A DNA stretch of 64,000 bases, taken from the NCBI GenBank assembly GCA_045546775.1, contig JAZQDM010000088.1:1-64000 (forward strand), in the 5' to 3' direction. This document shows positions 37,139 to 46,252 of the stretch, piece after piece. The position numbers and the translations under genes were made by a program. Numbering within the stretch: the stretch's first letter is position 1; each line of letters starts with the position of its first letter. This stretch comes from RGIG3002 sp045546775. Its GTDB lineage: Bacteria; Bacillota; Clostridia; Lachnospirales; Lachnospiraceae. The notes beneath the pieces are model-generated. The model ran no database searches. It was not told the DNA's origin and saw nothing but the letters and a program-made list of their open reading frames with translations.

Positions 37139-37831
37139 ATGAAAAAGGAAACCCAAAAAAAACAAACACAAGAATTACCTTATGAAAAATTTATGAAATA
37201 TGGTCCGGAAAGCTTATCAGAAGCAGAACTTTTGGCAATTATATTAAGGATTGGCACAAAGGACTGCAGCCCCGTAGAACTGGGCAAACAGATACTAAAT
37301 CTAGCAAGTTCCCCACACAAAGGACTGCTTGGCTTGTATCACATTTCCGTAAAGGAATTGCAACAAATACGCGGCATAGGCGAGGTAAAGGCCATAAAGA
37401 TTAAATGTATTGCAGAACTTTCCATGCGTATGGCAAAAGCAAAAAATGAACCTCTGATGAAATTTGACAGACCACAGACGGTTGCCGACTATTTCATGGA
37501 GCAGTTACGCCACGAAGAGCAGGAAAAAGTTGTGCTATTATGTTTGGATAACAAAGCACAGATGATTTCGCAATCCATTCTTACAGTAGGCACCGTCAAT
37601 GCCTCTCTTATTTCACCAAGAGAAGTATTTCGACAAGCATTAAAAATGCAAGCTGTTTACATTATGATTTTGCACAATCATCCAAGTGGTGATCCAAAAC
37701 CAAGCAAACAGGATTTAGACATTACAACACGCCTCATTAAAACTGGCGAAATGATTGATATTCCATTGCTTGACCACATTATTATCGGCGATAAACGCTA
37801 CACAAGTTTAAAAGAATCAGGTTTTCTATAG
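37139..37831 (+). CDS. radC: RadC-family JAB/MPN domain protein
   Basis: The 230-residue protein has an N-terminal helix-hairpin-helix region (about 1-85, LQQIRGIGEVKAIKIK) and a C-terminal JAMM domain with the metal motif LHNHPSGDPKPSKQD (H-x-H-x7-S-x2-D). Despite the name, a DNA-repair role is not supported by current knowledge; the enzymatic activity is unknown. The gene immediately precedes mreB, a neighbourhood conserved in many bacteria. AGAAAGAGG precedes the ATG. Confidence 0.92.
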   Translation: MKKETQKKQTQELPYEKFMKYGPESLSEAELLAIILRIGTKDCSPVELGKQILNLASSPHKGLLGLYHISVKELQQIRGIGEVKAIKIKCIAELSMRMAKAKNEPLMKFDRPQTVADYFMEQLRHEEQEKVVLLCLDNKAQMISQSILTVGTVNASLISPREVFRQALKMQAVYIMILHNHPSGDPKPSKQDLDITTRLIKTGEMIDIPLLDHIIIGDKRYTSLKESGFL

Positions 37832-37846
37832 AAAGGGGTTGTCGTT

Positions 37847-38857
37847 TTGGCAAACAACGTATTTGGCATCGACCTTGGTACCAACAACATTAAAATTTAC
37901 AGTAGGGCAGAAGACCATATTTTTGTGGAAAAAAATATGATTGCCATCGAAAACAAAAAGAATTTATTTGCATATGGTGATTCCGCTTTTGAAATGTATG
38001 AGAAAGCACCAGGAAATATTCATATTTCTTATCCGCTTTCCAATGGTGTTATTGCGGATATCAAAAATATGGAAACGCTTATCAAATATTTTATTAATGA
38101 TATTACAAAAGGTAATAACAAACCGGCTGAGTTTTATGTTGCAGTGCCTACCGATGTGACAGAAGTAGAAAAAAGAGCTTTTTATGACTTAATCAAGGAT
38201 TCCGGCTTGAAATCCAAAAAGATTATGGTTGTAGAAAAAGCCGTTGCAGACGGACTCGGACTTGATATTGATGTCAAAAATTCTCAAGGTGTTCTCGTTG
38301 TCAATGTCGGTTATGACACAACGGAAATTTCCATTTTATCTCTAGGCGGCATTGTATTAAGCAAATTAATCAAAACCGGTGGATTAAAATTTGATGATGC
38401 TATCCGAAATGCGATTCGTCGTGAATACAGTTTGATTATCGGCGGTAAAACAGCGGAAAATGTAAAAATGAGCCTTCGTTCTTTGGAGAAGGAGGGTAAA
38501 GGCGCACTTGTTTATGGCCGCGATATTGTTACCGGATTGCCGGTTGAAAAAGAAATTCCAACGAAATTGGTAGATGATGCAATGAAAGAACATTTCACAT
38601 CCATCATTGATAATATTAAAGTTATTTTGGAGCGAACTCCTCCGGAACTTGCTGCCGATATTTATCGTCATGGTATTTATCTCACCGGTGGTGCCTCCCA
38701 GGTGAATCATTTTGCACAGCTTGTAAGTAACGGAACAGGGCTGAAAGTAAACGTAGCAGAAGATCCGATTACAAGTGTTGCTATGGGACTCTCAAAAATT
38801 ATAAAAGACGATAATTATAAATCAGTAGCTTATGCAATTGAAGGGATGAGTAAATAA
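37847..38857 (+). CDS. mreB: MreB-family actin homologue, divergent
   Basis: Bacterial actin that organises lateral wall synthesis by the elongasome. The 336 residues are about family length. Phosphate-1 reads FGIDLGTNNIKIY and the adenosine motif GIYLTGGASQ. Phosphate-2 reads VVNVGYDTTEISILSLGG where canonical MreB has VVDIGGGTTE, so the Asp is Asn and two Gly are Tyr-Asp. The region around MVVEKAVADGLGL also departs from IEEPMAAAIGAG. A TTG start follows GAAAGGGG. Its stop overlaps the mreC start (TAATG). Context makes MreB the best call; altered ATPase behaviour is possible. Confidence 0.88.
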   Translation: MANNVFGIDLGTNNIKIYSRAEDHIFVEKNMIAIENKKNLFAYGDSAFEMYEKAPGNIHISYPLSNGVIADIKNMETLIKYFINDITKGNNKPAEFYVAVPTDVTEVEKRAFYDLIKDSGLKSKKIMVVEKAVADGLGLDIDVKNSQGVLVVNVGYDTTEISILSLGGIVLSKLIKTGGLKFDDAIRNAIRREYSLIIGGKTAENVKMSLRSLEKEGKGALVYGRDIVTGLPVEKEIPTKLVDDAMKEHFTSIIDNIKVILERTPPELAADIYRHGIYLTGGASQVNHFAQLVSNGTGLKVNVAEDPITSVAMGLSKIIKDDNYKSVAYAIEGMSK

Positions 38858-39726
38858 TGAGTCCAATCGTAAAAAAAAGAGGAGAAAAATTTACTTTACC
38901 GAGTAAATATCTCCTTTTTATTTTAACAGTTGTTTGCCTTTTTTTAATGGTATTGACTTTCAACACAAATTTGTTTAATGGTGTGTTCGGACGGATTGTT
39001 GGTTATGTTGTAGTGCCTTTTCAAAAAGGAATCAGCTCCGTCGGAAGCTGGTTAAACGACCGTTCCGATGAATTGTCCGAAATTCAGGATTTAATTGAAG
39101 AAAATGAAAAACTGAAAGCACAAATCGACCAGCTTACTATCGATATTACCGGTTTACAACAGGACAAATATGAATTAAACAATTTAAGAGAGTTGTATCA
39201 ACTCGACGCACAATATGACGAATATAATAAAATCGGAGCAAGAATTATAGCAAGGGATGCCGGAAACTGGTATGCCTCTTTTGTGATTGACAAAGGCACC
39301 GATGATGGTATTAAAAAAAATATGAATGTTATGGCAGGTTCCGGTCTCGTTGGTATTGTTGTTGATGTAGGCCCCAACTGGGCAAAAGTTACATCCATCA
39401 TTGCCGACAATTCAAATGTCAGTGGCAAAGTGTTGTCAACGGCGGATAATTTGATTGTTTCCGGTAATTTGGAATTAATGGCAAACGGTGTCATTTCCTT
39501 CAGCCAGCTGATTGATTCCGAAAATCAAGTAGTCGAAGGGGATAAAGTTGTCACTTCATCCATTAGCGACAAATATTTACCCGGAATTTTAATCGGTTAT
39601 ATAAAAAATATCTCTGCCGATTCCAACAATTTGACAAAATCCGGGCAGTTAACACCGGCCGTTGATTTTGAACATTTGGAAGAAGTATTGGTTATTACGG
39701 AATTAAAACAACAAGTAGAAGAGTAA
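38857..39726 (+). CDS. mreC: Rod shape-determining protein MreC
   Basis: Bitopic protein linking MreB with the extracytoplasmic wall synthases. The 289 residues comprise a basic cytoplasmic tail, one transmembrane helix (about 19-41), a coiled coil (about 68-108, EIQDLIEENEKLKAQI) and the beta-barrel domain containing VIARD-like IIARDAGNWYASFVIDKG and GLVGIVVDVGPNWAKV. Position between mreB and mreD is the standard order; the start overlaps mreB by one base. Confidence 0.95.
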   Translation: MSPIVKKRGEKFTLPSKYLLFILTVVCLFLMVLTFNTNLFNGVFGRIVGYVVVPFQKGISSVGSWLNDRSDELSEIQDLIEENEKLKAQIDQLTIDITGLQQDKYELNNLRELYQLDAQYDEYNKIGARIIARDAGNWYASFVIDKGTDDGIKKNMNVMAGSGLVGIVVDVGPNWAKVTSIIADNSNVSGKVLSTADNLIVSGNLELMANGVISFSQLIDSENQVVEGDKVVTSSISDKYLPGILIGYIKNISADSNNLTKSGQLTPAVDFEHLEEVLVITELKQQVEE

Positions 39727-39741
39727 AGGAGTTCGCATCTT

Positions 39742-40260
39742 ATGAAACGCAATATTATAAGCATCCTTTTAATCCTTTTCTGTTTTCTTTTACAGTGTAC
39801 TGTATTTAGGGCAATTGATTTTGGTGGGGTAGTTCCAAATCTTCTCATTGTTCTGACTGCAGCTTTTGGATTTATGCGTGGGGAGACAACCGGTGTGTTA
39901 ATCGGCTTTTTTTGCGGACTTCTTACCGACATTTTTTTTGCAGATATTCTTGGTTTTTACGCCCTTGTATATATGTACATCGGATATATTAACGGAAAAT
40001 TCAGCAGACAGTTTTATCCAGAAGATATAAAAATGCCGCTTTGTCTTATTGTAGGCAGTGATTTTTGTTACGGTATCGTCTGTTATGTTTTTATGTTTCT
40101 TTTACGTGGACGTTTTCAGTTTGGATATTATTTGCAACATATCATTTTACCCGAGATTGTTTATACAATACTTGTAACGATTGCTTTGTATCCTGTTATT
40201 TTGAAAATTAACTATCGTTTGGAATCGAGCGAGAAAAGGAGTGCTAAAAAGTTTGTTTAA
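39742..40260 (+). CDS. mreD: Rod shape-determining protein MreD
   Basis: Integral membrane component of the elongasome. The 172 residues contain about five to six hydrophobic helices with the family-like PNLLIVLTAAFGFMRGETTG segment and GLLTDIFFADILGFYALVY. Sequence conservation in this family is low, so position after mreC carries much of the weight. AAAGGAG lies ahead of the ATG. The last 8 bp overlap the likely start of the PBP2 gene. Confidence 0.9.
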   Translation: MKRNIISILLILFCFLLQCTVFRAIDFGGVVPNLLIVLTAAFGFMRGETTGVLIGFFCGLLTDIFFADILGFYALVYMYIGYINGKFSRQFYPEDIKMPLCLIVGSDFCYGIVCYVFMFLLRGRFQFGYYLQHIILPEIVYTILVTIALYPVILKINYRLESSEKRSAKKFV

Positions 40261-43162
40261 GCAAATGAAAAACAATTTTTTTAATAATGTAAATTCCAGA
40301 CTCGTTGTTATGACCGTTTTGTTTCTTGCACTCGGTGCCATGCTTATTTGGCGTGTTTTTGAACTCCAAATTGTCCGCGGTGAAGATTACTTAAACAATT
40401 TCGAGCTGACCATTCAAAAAGAGCGAATTGTTCCGGCAACACGCGGAAATATTTATGACAAAGACGGGGAACTGCTTGCTTATAATGAGCTTGCATATTC
40501 CGTTACTTTTGAAGACGTTTTTGAATCCGGCAGCAAAAAGAATGCAAATATCAATGACACGTTGTATCGACTTATCAAAATGATTGAAAAGAATGGCGAT
40601 ACCATTATTAATGATTTTGATATTATTATTGATAAGGACGGTTCCTATGCGTTTGCTGTAGAAGATGCAAAGCTTTTACGTTTTTTGGCCGATGTTTACG
40701 GACACACAACGATAGATAAGCTGGAATACAGCGAAAAAACTGCAACTGCAGACGAAGTTGTGGCCTATCTTGCCGGAAAAAGCAAGTTTGGCATTGGCGG
40801 TTATGCCGACCCCAACGACAGCAAATCTTTTCAGGTTGGCTTAGGCTACACAAAAAGAGAACTTTTACAAATATTGACAATCCGTTATGCCATGAGTGCA
40901 AACAGTTATCAAAAATATATTGCCACAACGGTTGCAACAGACGTCAGTGAAGAAACCGTAGCTGTAATTATGGAAAACAGCGATAGCTTAGATGGTGTTG
41001 CTATTGCCGAAGATACCGTTCGCAAATATGTGGATAGTGAATATTTTTGTCATATTATCGGCTATACCGGTAAAGTATCTTCCACGGAACTTGCTTCCTT
41101 ACAACAACAGGATTTGGAAAACGCGACAAACCCGGATGCAGAAGTGGGTCCCCACAATTACACGCAGTCCGATATTGTCGGAAAATCCGGTATTGAAGCT
41201 TATATGGAGCTTACGTTACAAGGCGTCAAAGGCAGCGAAACCGTTTATGTTGACAACCTTGGAAAAGTAATCGAAACAAGCAGTTATGTAGAGTCCGTAG
41301 CCGGAAACGATGTGTATTTAACTCTGGACAAAGAATTACAGATTGCCGCTTATGATATTCTTGAGCAAAAAATCGCAGGTATTCTCATCAATCAGATTGC
41401 CAACATCAAAGAATTTGACGCAACCGAAAACACAAAGAGTATTAATATCAAAATACCAATTTACGACGTTTATGTAGCTCTTTTTGAAAACAACGTAATT
41501 GATATTGGACATTTTAGTTCCGAAAATGCCGGCAATCTTGAAAAAGACATTGCCCAAAGATTTGACACATACAAAGAAAAAGTTTTGACAACCCTGTATA
41601 CAGAGATGACAGAAACGGCAACTCCGTATGAAAAACTTCCTCTGGAATATCAGGTTTATCAAAGTTATATTACTTCCATGCTGAGCGAAAACGGCATAAT
41701 TTTAGACAGTGAAGTAGACAAAACCGCACCTACGTACGTAGCTTTTCGTATTGATGAAACGATCAGCTTTAAAGAATATATCGAATACGCCATTTCCCAA
41801 AATTGGATTGATGTTTCAAAACTGAATTTGGCAGGGCAGTACTCCGATTCTACAGAAGTATATCAAAAAATTGTGGAATATATTGTTGACAATATTAACA
41901 ACAATTCCGAATTTTCCAAAAAAATATACAAATATATGATCAAGGGCGATAAAATTACCGGACGTGAAGTATGTATTTTACTTTGCGAACAAGGCGTGAT
42001 TGATGTCAGTGCGCAAGAAGAAGACCAGTTGTATCGCGGAGCAATTACCCCGTACAATTTTCTCATCGAACGCATTCGTAACTTAGATATTACACCGGCG
42101 CAACTGGCATTAGACCCGTATTCCGGTTCTATGGTAATCACAGATGTGGACACCGGGAAAGTACTGGCTCTCGTATCTTATCCGGGATACGACAACAATC
42201 GCCTTGCCAACGGAGTAGATGCAGATTATTATGCTCAGTTGCTTGACGACCAGGCAACACCGCTTTTAAATTATGCGACACAACAAAAAACCGCACCAGG
42301 TTCCACCTTTAAGATGGTTTCTGCCTCTGCCGGTCTGATGGAAAACGTTGTTGACCGTAATGATTATATACTTTGTACCGGTCTTTTTGATAAAATTACG
42401 CCGAATGCACGATGTTGGGTTTATCCATCCAGCCACGGCAACTTAAACGTCGTCGGAGGTATTAAGCATTCTTGTAATAACTATTTTTATGAAGTTGGTT
42501 ATCGATTAAGCACCATGTCGGATGGATCCTATAATACGGAAAAAGGATTAAACACACTTGGTAAATATACAAGTCTTTTCGGTTTATCCGAACTTTCCGG
42601 CGTAGAAATCGAAGAATCGGAACCGCAAGTTTCCAATCAAGACCCGGTTCGAACTGCTATCGGACAAGGTAATAGCGGTTATACAACTGTCGGTCTTGCG
42701 CGATATGTTACAGCAGTCGCAAACCGTGGAACGTGTTATAATCTAACATTAATAGACCACGTCACGGACCGAAACAATAATATTTTGTATGAAAATGCTG
42801 CCGAAATCCGTAACGAGATTGAAATGCCTGATGAATATTGGAATGCAATTCATACCGGTATGCGGGAAGTTGTTGTCTCAAAACCCTATTTTTCAGAAGT
42901 TGCCGTCGAAGTTGCCGGCAAAACAGGAACTGCGGAGGAGAAAAAAGGACGTGCAAACCATGCTTTATTTGTAAGTTTTGCTCCTTATGATAACCCTGAA
43001 ATCGCCATAGCAACCCGTATTGCATATGGTTACACTTCCGATTATGCTGCACAGACAACAAAAGAAGTCATTCAATACTATTACGGAAGCGCCCAGGAAC
43101 AGGAAGAGATTTTAGGCGGATCTGCTATGGAATTGGAAGCCGTAAGCGGTGGTGGCGACTAA
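40253..43162 (+). CDS. Class B penicillin-binding protein (PBP2-type transpeptidase)
   Basis: D,D-transpeptidase that crosslinks peptidoglycan with RodA in the elongasome. It has one N-terminal transmembrane helix (about 15-38), a dimerisation domain, then the catalytic domain with GSTFK (active Ser about 684), SCN in KHSCNNYFYEVG and GKTGTAEE. At about 969 residues it is much longer than the usual 600-700, because roughly 240 residues (about 375-615) are inserted between LTLDKELQIAAYDIL and DPYSGSMVITDVDTGKV. The start is uncertain: TTG 40253 is best spaced from AAAGGAG; GTG 40241 abuts it. It lies between mreD and minC. Confidence 0.93.
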   Translation: MFKQMKNNFFNNVNSRLVVMTVLFLALGAMLIWRVFELQIVRGEDYLNNFELTIQKERIVPATRGNIYDKDGELLAYNELAYSVTFEDVFESGSKKNANINDTLYRLIKMIEKNGDTIINDFDIIIDKDGSYAFAVEDAKLLRFLADVYGHTTIDKLEYSEKTATADEVVAYLAGKSKFGIGGYADPNDSKSFQVGLGYTKRELLQILTIRYAMSANSYQKYIATTVATDVSEETVAVIMENSDSLDGVAIAEDTVRKYVDSEYFCHIIGYTGKVSSTELASLQQQDLENATNPDAEVGPHNYTQSDIVGKSGIEAYMELTLQGVKGSETVYVDNLGKVIETSSYVESVAGNDVYLTLDKELQIAAYDILEQKIAGILINQIANIKEFDATENTKSINIKIPIYDVYVALFENNVIDIGHFSSENAGNLEKDIAQRFDTYKEKVLTTLYTEMTETATPYEKLPLEYQVYQSYITSMLSENGIILDSEVDKTAPTYVAFRIDETISFKEYIEYAISQNWIDVSKLNLAGQYSDSTEVYQKIVEYIVDNINNNSEFSKKIYKYMIKGDKITGREVCILLCEQGVIDVSAQEEDQLYRGAITPYNFLIERIRNLDITPAQLALDPYSGSMVITDVDTGKVLALVSYPGYDNNRLANGVDADYYAQLLDDQATPLLNYATQQKTAPGSTFKMVSASAGLMENVVDRNDYILCTGLFDKITPNARCWVYPSSHGNLNVVGGIKHSCNNYFYEVGYRLSTMSDGSYNTEKGLNTLGKYTSLFGLSELSGVEIEESEPQVSNQDPVRTAIGQGNSGYTTVGLARYVTAVANRGTCYNLTLIDHVTDRNNNILYENAAEIRNEIEMPDEYWNAIHTGMREVVVSKPYFSEVAVEVAGKTGTAEEKKGRANHALFVSFAPYDNPEIAIATRIAYGYTSDYAAQTTKEVIQYYYGSAQEQEEILGGSAMELEAVSGGGD

Positions 43163-43196
43163 GCCATATTTCGTTATAATCGAAAGGAGATTATTC

Positions 43197-43871
43197 ATGC
43201 GTGATGCAGTTATCATAAAAAGTTTTCAAAACGGTATTTCTATTAATTTAGCCGATAAAGTTCCTTTTGACGAACTGTTGAAAGAAATTGGATACAAATT
43301 TAAAGAGACAAGCAAATTTTTTGGAAATGCAAAGATGGCACTCTCTATTGAAGGAAGGTTCGTGACTGAGGAAGAAGAGTACGCCATACTGGAAGCCATT
43401 CAACAAAATTCAAAAGTCGAAATTGTATGTATTGTCGGTAAAGATGAAGAAAAGAACAAAGAAATGTATTATGCAATGCAGGAAGCAAAAGGATTCGACA
43501 ATACACAATGCAACGGACAGTTTTATAAAGGGACTTTAAAAAACAGTCAGGTTTTAGAAACCGAATCCAGCATTGTCGTAATTGGGGATGTGCATGCTGG
43601 TTCTGCGATTATTTCCACTAAAGATATTATTATTCTCGGCAGTTTATACGGACAAGCATATGCCGGCGGAAGCGGCGATCCGGATCACTTTATTGTAGCG
43701 CTTGAAATGGCACCGGAAAAATTAAAAATCGGTGATTTCAAATATAAACCAAAATCAAACAAAAGCAAATGGGGCGTTAAGCCAAAAGTACAGCCGAAAA
43801 TTGCTTACGTCGAAGACGGAAAAGTAGTTTTAGAACCGATTACAAAAGAATTACTGGATGTTTTGTATTAA
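43197..43871 (+). CDS. minC: Septum-site determining protein MinC
   Basis: Inhibitor of FtsZ ring assembly that places the septum with MinD. The 224 residues comprise an N-terminal FtsZ-contacting domain (about 1-100) and a C-terminal beta-helix (about 110-224) with the repeats VVIGDVHAGSAI and IIILGSLYGQAYAGG, the MinD-binding face. ATG 43197 follows GAAAGGAG; an upstream in-frame extension begins within the PBP2 gene. MinC, MinD and MinE are consecutive and on one strand. Confidence 0.94.
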   Translation: MRDAVIIKSFQNGISINLADKVPFDELLKEIGYKFKETSKFFGNAKMALSIEGRFVTEEEEYAILEAIQQNSKVEIVCIVGKDEEKNKEMYYAMQEAKGFDNTQCNGQFYKGTLKNSQVLETESSIVVIGDVHAGSAIISTKDIIILGSLYGQAYAGGSGDPDHFIVALEMAPEKLKIGDFKYKPKSNKSKWGVKPKVQPKIAYVEDGKVVLEPITKELLDVLY

Positions 43872-43944
43872 CAAGCATTTCAGGGGACGAAAATTAATTC
43901 ATTATTTTTAGAAGACAAATGGTCTTGAAATGGAGGAAAAAGAA

Positions 43945-44736
43945 ATGAGTGAAGTAATTGTCGTCACATCGGGAAAAGGCGGTGTTGGTAAAACAACCAC
44001 CAGCGCAAACGTTGGAACAGGTCTTGCAGCAATGGGCAAGAAAGTCGTGTTGATTGACACAGACATCGGACTTAGAAATCTTGACGTTGTCATGGGTCTG
44101 GAAAACAGAATTGTCTACAATCTTGTAGACGTTGTAGAAGGAAATTGCCGTGTAAAACAGGCTCTTATACGTGACAAGCGTCATCCAAGCCTATACTTAC
44201 TGCCTTCTGCACAAACCAAAGACAAATCAGCAGTTCGAGAAGACCAAATGATTAAAATGATTGACCAATTGAGACAACATTTTGATTACATAATTCTCGA
44301 TTGTCCCGCCGGAATTGAACAAGGCTTCAAAAATGCCATTGCCGGTGCCGACAGAGCACTTGTAGTGACAACTCCTGAAGTCTCCGCTATAAGGGATGCT
44401 GACAGAATTATCGGTCTGTTGGAAGCAAATGATTTTACAAAAATCGACTTAATCATTAACCGTCTTCGTGTTGATATGGTCAGAAGAGGGGACATGATGT
44501 CTTCTGCAGACGTTGTTGACATTTTATCCATACCACTTATCGGCATTGTGCCGGATGATGAAAATGTAGTAATTGCCACAAATCAAGGCGAACCGTTGGT
44601 TGGCAATGCTACACTTGCCGGGAAAGCTTATCAAAATATTTGTTCCCGTGTTCTTGGGGAAGAAATTCCTTTTATGGAGTTTGAAAAAAGCATTTCCTTT
44701 TGGACAAAAGTAACCGGAATTTTTCACAAAAACTAA
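43945..44736 (+). CDS. minD: Septum-site determining ATPase MinD
   Basis: Membrane-associated ParA/MinD ATPase that recruits MinC. In the 263 residues, the deviant Walker A GKGGVGKTTTSANVG is at residue 10, and YIILDCPAGIEQGF provides Walker B and the following catalytic segment. The C-terminal KSISFWTKVTGIFHKN forms the amphipathic membrane-targeting helix. ATG 43945 is 8 nt after GGAGG (43932-43936); an in-frame ATG at 43930 overlaps the ribosome site. Presence of MinE means an oscillating system rather than the DivIVA/MinJ type is expected. Confidence 0.96.
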   Translation: MSEVIVVTSGKGGVGKTTTSANVGTGLAAMGKKVVLIDTDIGLRNLDVVMGLENRIVYNLVDVVEGNCRVKQALIRDKRHPSLYLLPSAQTKDKSAVREDQMIKMIDQLRQHFDYIILDCPAGIEQGFKNAIAGADRALVVTTPEVSAIRDADRIIGLLEANDFTKIDLIINRLRVDMVRRGDMMSSADVVDILSIPLIGIVPDDENVVIATNQGEPLVGNATLAGKAYQNICSRVLGEEIPFMEFEKSISFWTKVTGIFHKN

Positions 44737-44757
44737 AAGTGGGATGGAGGCCGAAAA

Positions 44758-45024
44758 ATGATCATAAGCAGATTTTTTTATAAAAAAAGTTCAAGACAAA
44801 TTGCAAAAGACCGATTAAAAATTTTATTGATTTCCGACAGAGTTAACTGTTCGCCGGAAATGATGGAAATGATAAAAACGGATATTGCCAAAGTGATTTC
44901 CAAATACATGAAAATCGACACCAAAAGCATGGAAATACAAATTACAAAAACCGGCAACAAAGGGCGTGCATTAAAAAATCCATCCCTTTGTGCAAATATC
45001 CCGATTCTGGATTTAAAACAATAG
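44758..45024 (+). CDS. minE: Cell division topological specificity factor MinE
   Basis: Activates MinD ATPase and drives pole-to-pole Min dynamics. The 88-residue length is typical. The N-terminal half carries the contact helix region (AKDRLKILLISDRVNCSPE), the C-terminal half the dimerisation domain (DIAKVISKYMKI and MEIQITKTG). GGATGGAGG precedes the ATG. It completes the min operon inside the morphogenesis cluster. Confidence 0.94.
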   Translation: MIISRFFYKKSSRQIAKDRLKILLISDRVNCSPEMMEMIKTDIAKVISKYMKIDTKSMEIQITKTGNKGRALKNPSLCANIPILDLKQ

Positions 45025-45035
45025 CATCAGAATTC

Positions 45036-45078
45036 ATGTGGCACAAGATTTTGCCGCACACATTTTCTTGTGCTACAT
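45036..45078 (+). other. Strong hairpin in the minE-rodA gap
   Basis: Bases 45036-45047 and 45067-45078 form a 12-bp inverted repeat (core GCACAAG/CTTGTGC, one G-T pair) around a 19-base loop. It ends 6 bases before the AGGAGG of rodA and is not followed by a T run, so it does not look like a terminator. A role in mRNA processing or translational control of rodA is possible but unproven. Confidence 0.55.
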
Positions 45079-45099
45079 ATACTTAGGAGGTTCTTCACT

Positions 45100-46230
45100 G
45101 TGCATAGACAATATCGCCTACGTGATTTTGATATAAAACTTGTTTTAATGATACTTGCATTAAACACTATAGGTGTCCTTGCTGTCGGAAGTGCACAGGA
45201 GGCCTTACAATCCAAGCAGCTTGTTGGTATGATTGCAGGTATTTTTATTATGATTGCAATCAGTCTTTTTGACTACAACGTATTATTGAAACTAAATTGG
45301 CTCATGTATGCCGGAAATATGGTTTTGCTCCTTGCCGTAAAATTTTTTGGGAAAGCAGCCGGTGGTGCACAACGTTGGCTAAATATATTCGGATTTCAAT
45401 TTCAGCCTTCCGAAACTGCTAAAATCATATTGATTTTATTTTTTGCACAGTTTATTATGGTAAATAAGGAACGTATCAATAATTTCAAATTTATTTTGTT
45501 ATGCGTTGGCTTATTATTACCGCCTCTATTATTGATTTATACACAACCGGATATGTCCACCAGTATCATGGTGATTTTAATCTTTTGTGTCATTATGTTT
45601 GTAGGCGGTATCAGTTACAAATTGGTATTAACTGTTTTGGCAATCGCAATTCCGCTTGTAGCAATTGCATTTTTCCTAATTTTGCAGCCGGTAGAGTCCA
45701 ACATTCTCATTCAAAACGGTATGGTAGAAGAATACCATCGTTTACGTGTGTTGGCATGGTTGCATCCGGAGGACTATGCAACAAGTATTGCATACCAACA
45801 GATGAATTCGATGATTGCAGTAGGTTCCGGCCAGCTTTTGGGAAAAGGCTACCAGACAAATGTAATCAGTTCTGTTAAAAACGGCAACTTCATTTCCGAA
45901 CCGCAAACGGACTTCATATTTGCTGTTATCGGCGAAGAATTTGGATTCCTTGGCTGTTGTATTGTAATTGGTCTTTTGATTGGTATTGCTATAGAATGTA
46001 TTATGATTGCGCGGAAATCAAAAAATCTTTCCGGCGTTATTATTGCAACCGGTATGGCAGCACTCATAGGTCTTCAAGGCACTATGAACATATCCGTCGC
46101 CACCGGATTATTGCCAAATACAGGGATTCCGTTACCACTTGTAAGTTATGGACTGACATCGTTATTAAGCGCCTATATCGGGATGGGCTTTGTTCTAAAT
46201 GTACGACTATCCCAAGGCAGAAAATATTAG
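45100..46230 (+). CDS. rodA: SEDS peptidoglycan glycosyltransferase RodA
   Basis: Polytopic SEDS protein that polymerises glycan strands from lipid II during elongation, partnered with PBP2. The 376 residues have about ten transmembrane helices. Conserved elements are QRWLNIFGFQFQPSETAK, TQPDMSTSIMV, the loop around EPQTDFIFAVIGEEFGF with the likely catalytic Asp, and NTGIPLPLVSYGLTSLL. The GTG at 45100 is 9 nt after AGGAGG (45085-45090); upstream codons in frame lie in the hairpin region. The FtsW alternative is less likely in the mre context. Confidence 0.93.
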   Translation: MHRQYRLRDFDIKLVLMILALNTIGVLAVGSAQEALQSKQLVGMIAGIFIMIAISLFDYNVLLKLNWLMYAGNMVLLLAVKFFGKAAGGAQRWLNIFGFQFQPSETAKIILILFFAQFIMVNKERINNFKFILLCVGLLLPPLLLIYTQPDMSTSIMVILIFCVIMFVGGISYKLVLTVLAIAIPLVAIAFFLILQPVESNILIQNGMVEEYHRLRVLAWLHPEDYATSIAYQQMNSMIAVGSGQLLGKGYQTNVISSVKNGNFISEPQTDFIFAVIGEEFGFLGCCIVIGLLIGIAIECIMIARKSKNLSGVIIATGMAALIGLQGTMNISVATGLLPNTGIPLPLVSYGLTSLLSAYIGMGFVLNVRLSQGRKY

Positions 46231-46252
46231 TGAGAGAAGAGGGTGCGAAACT

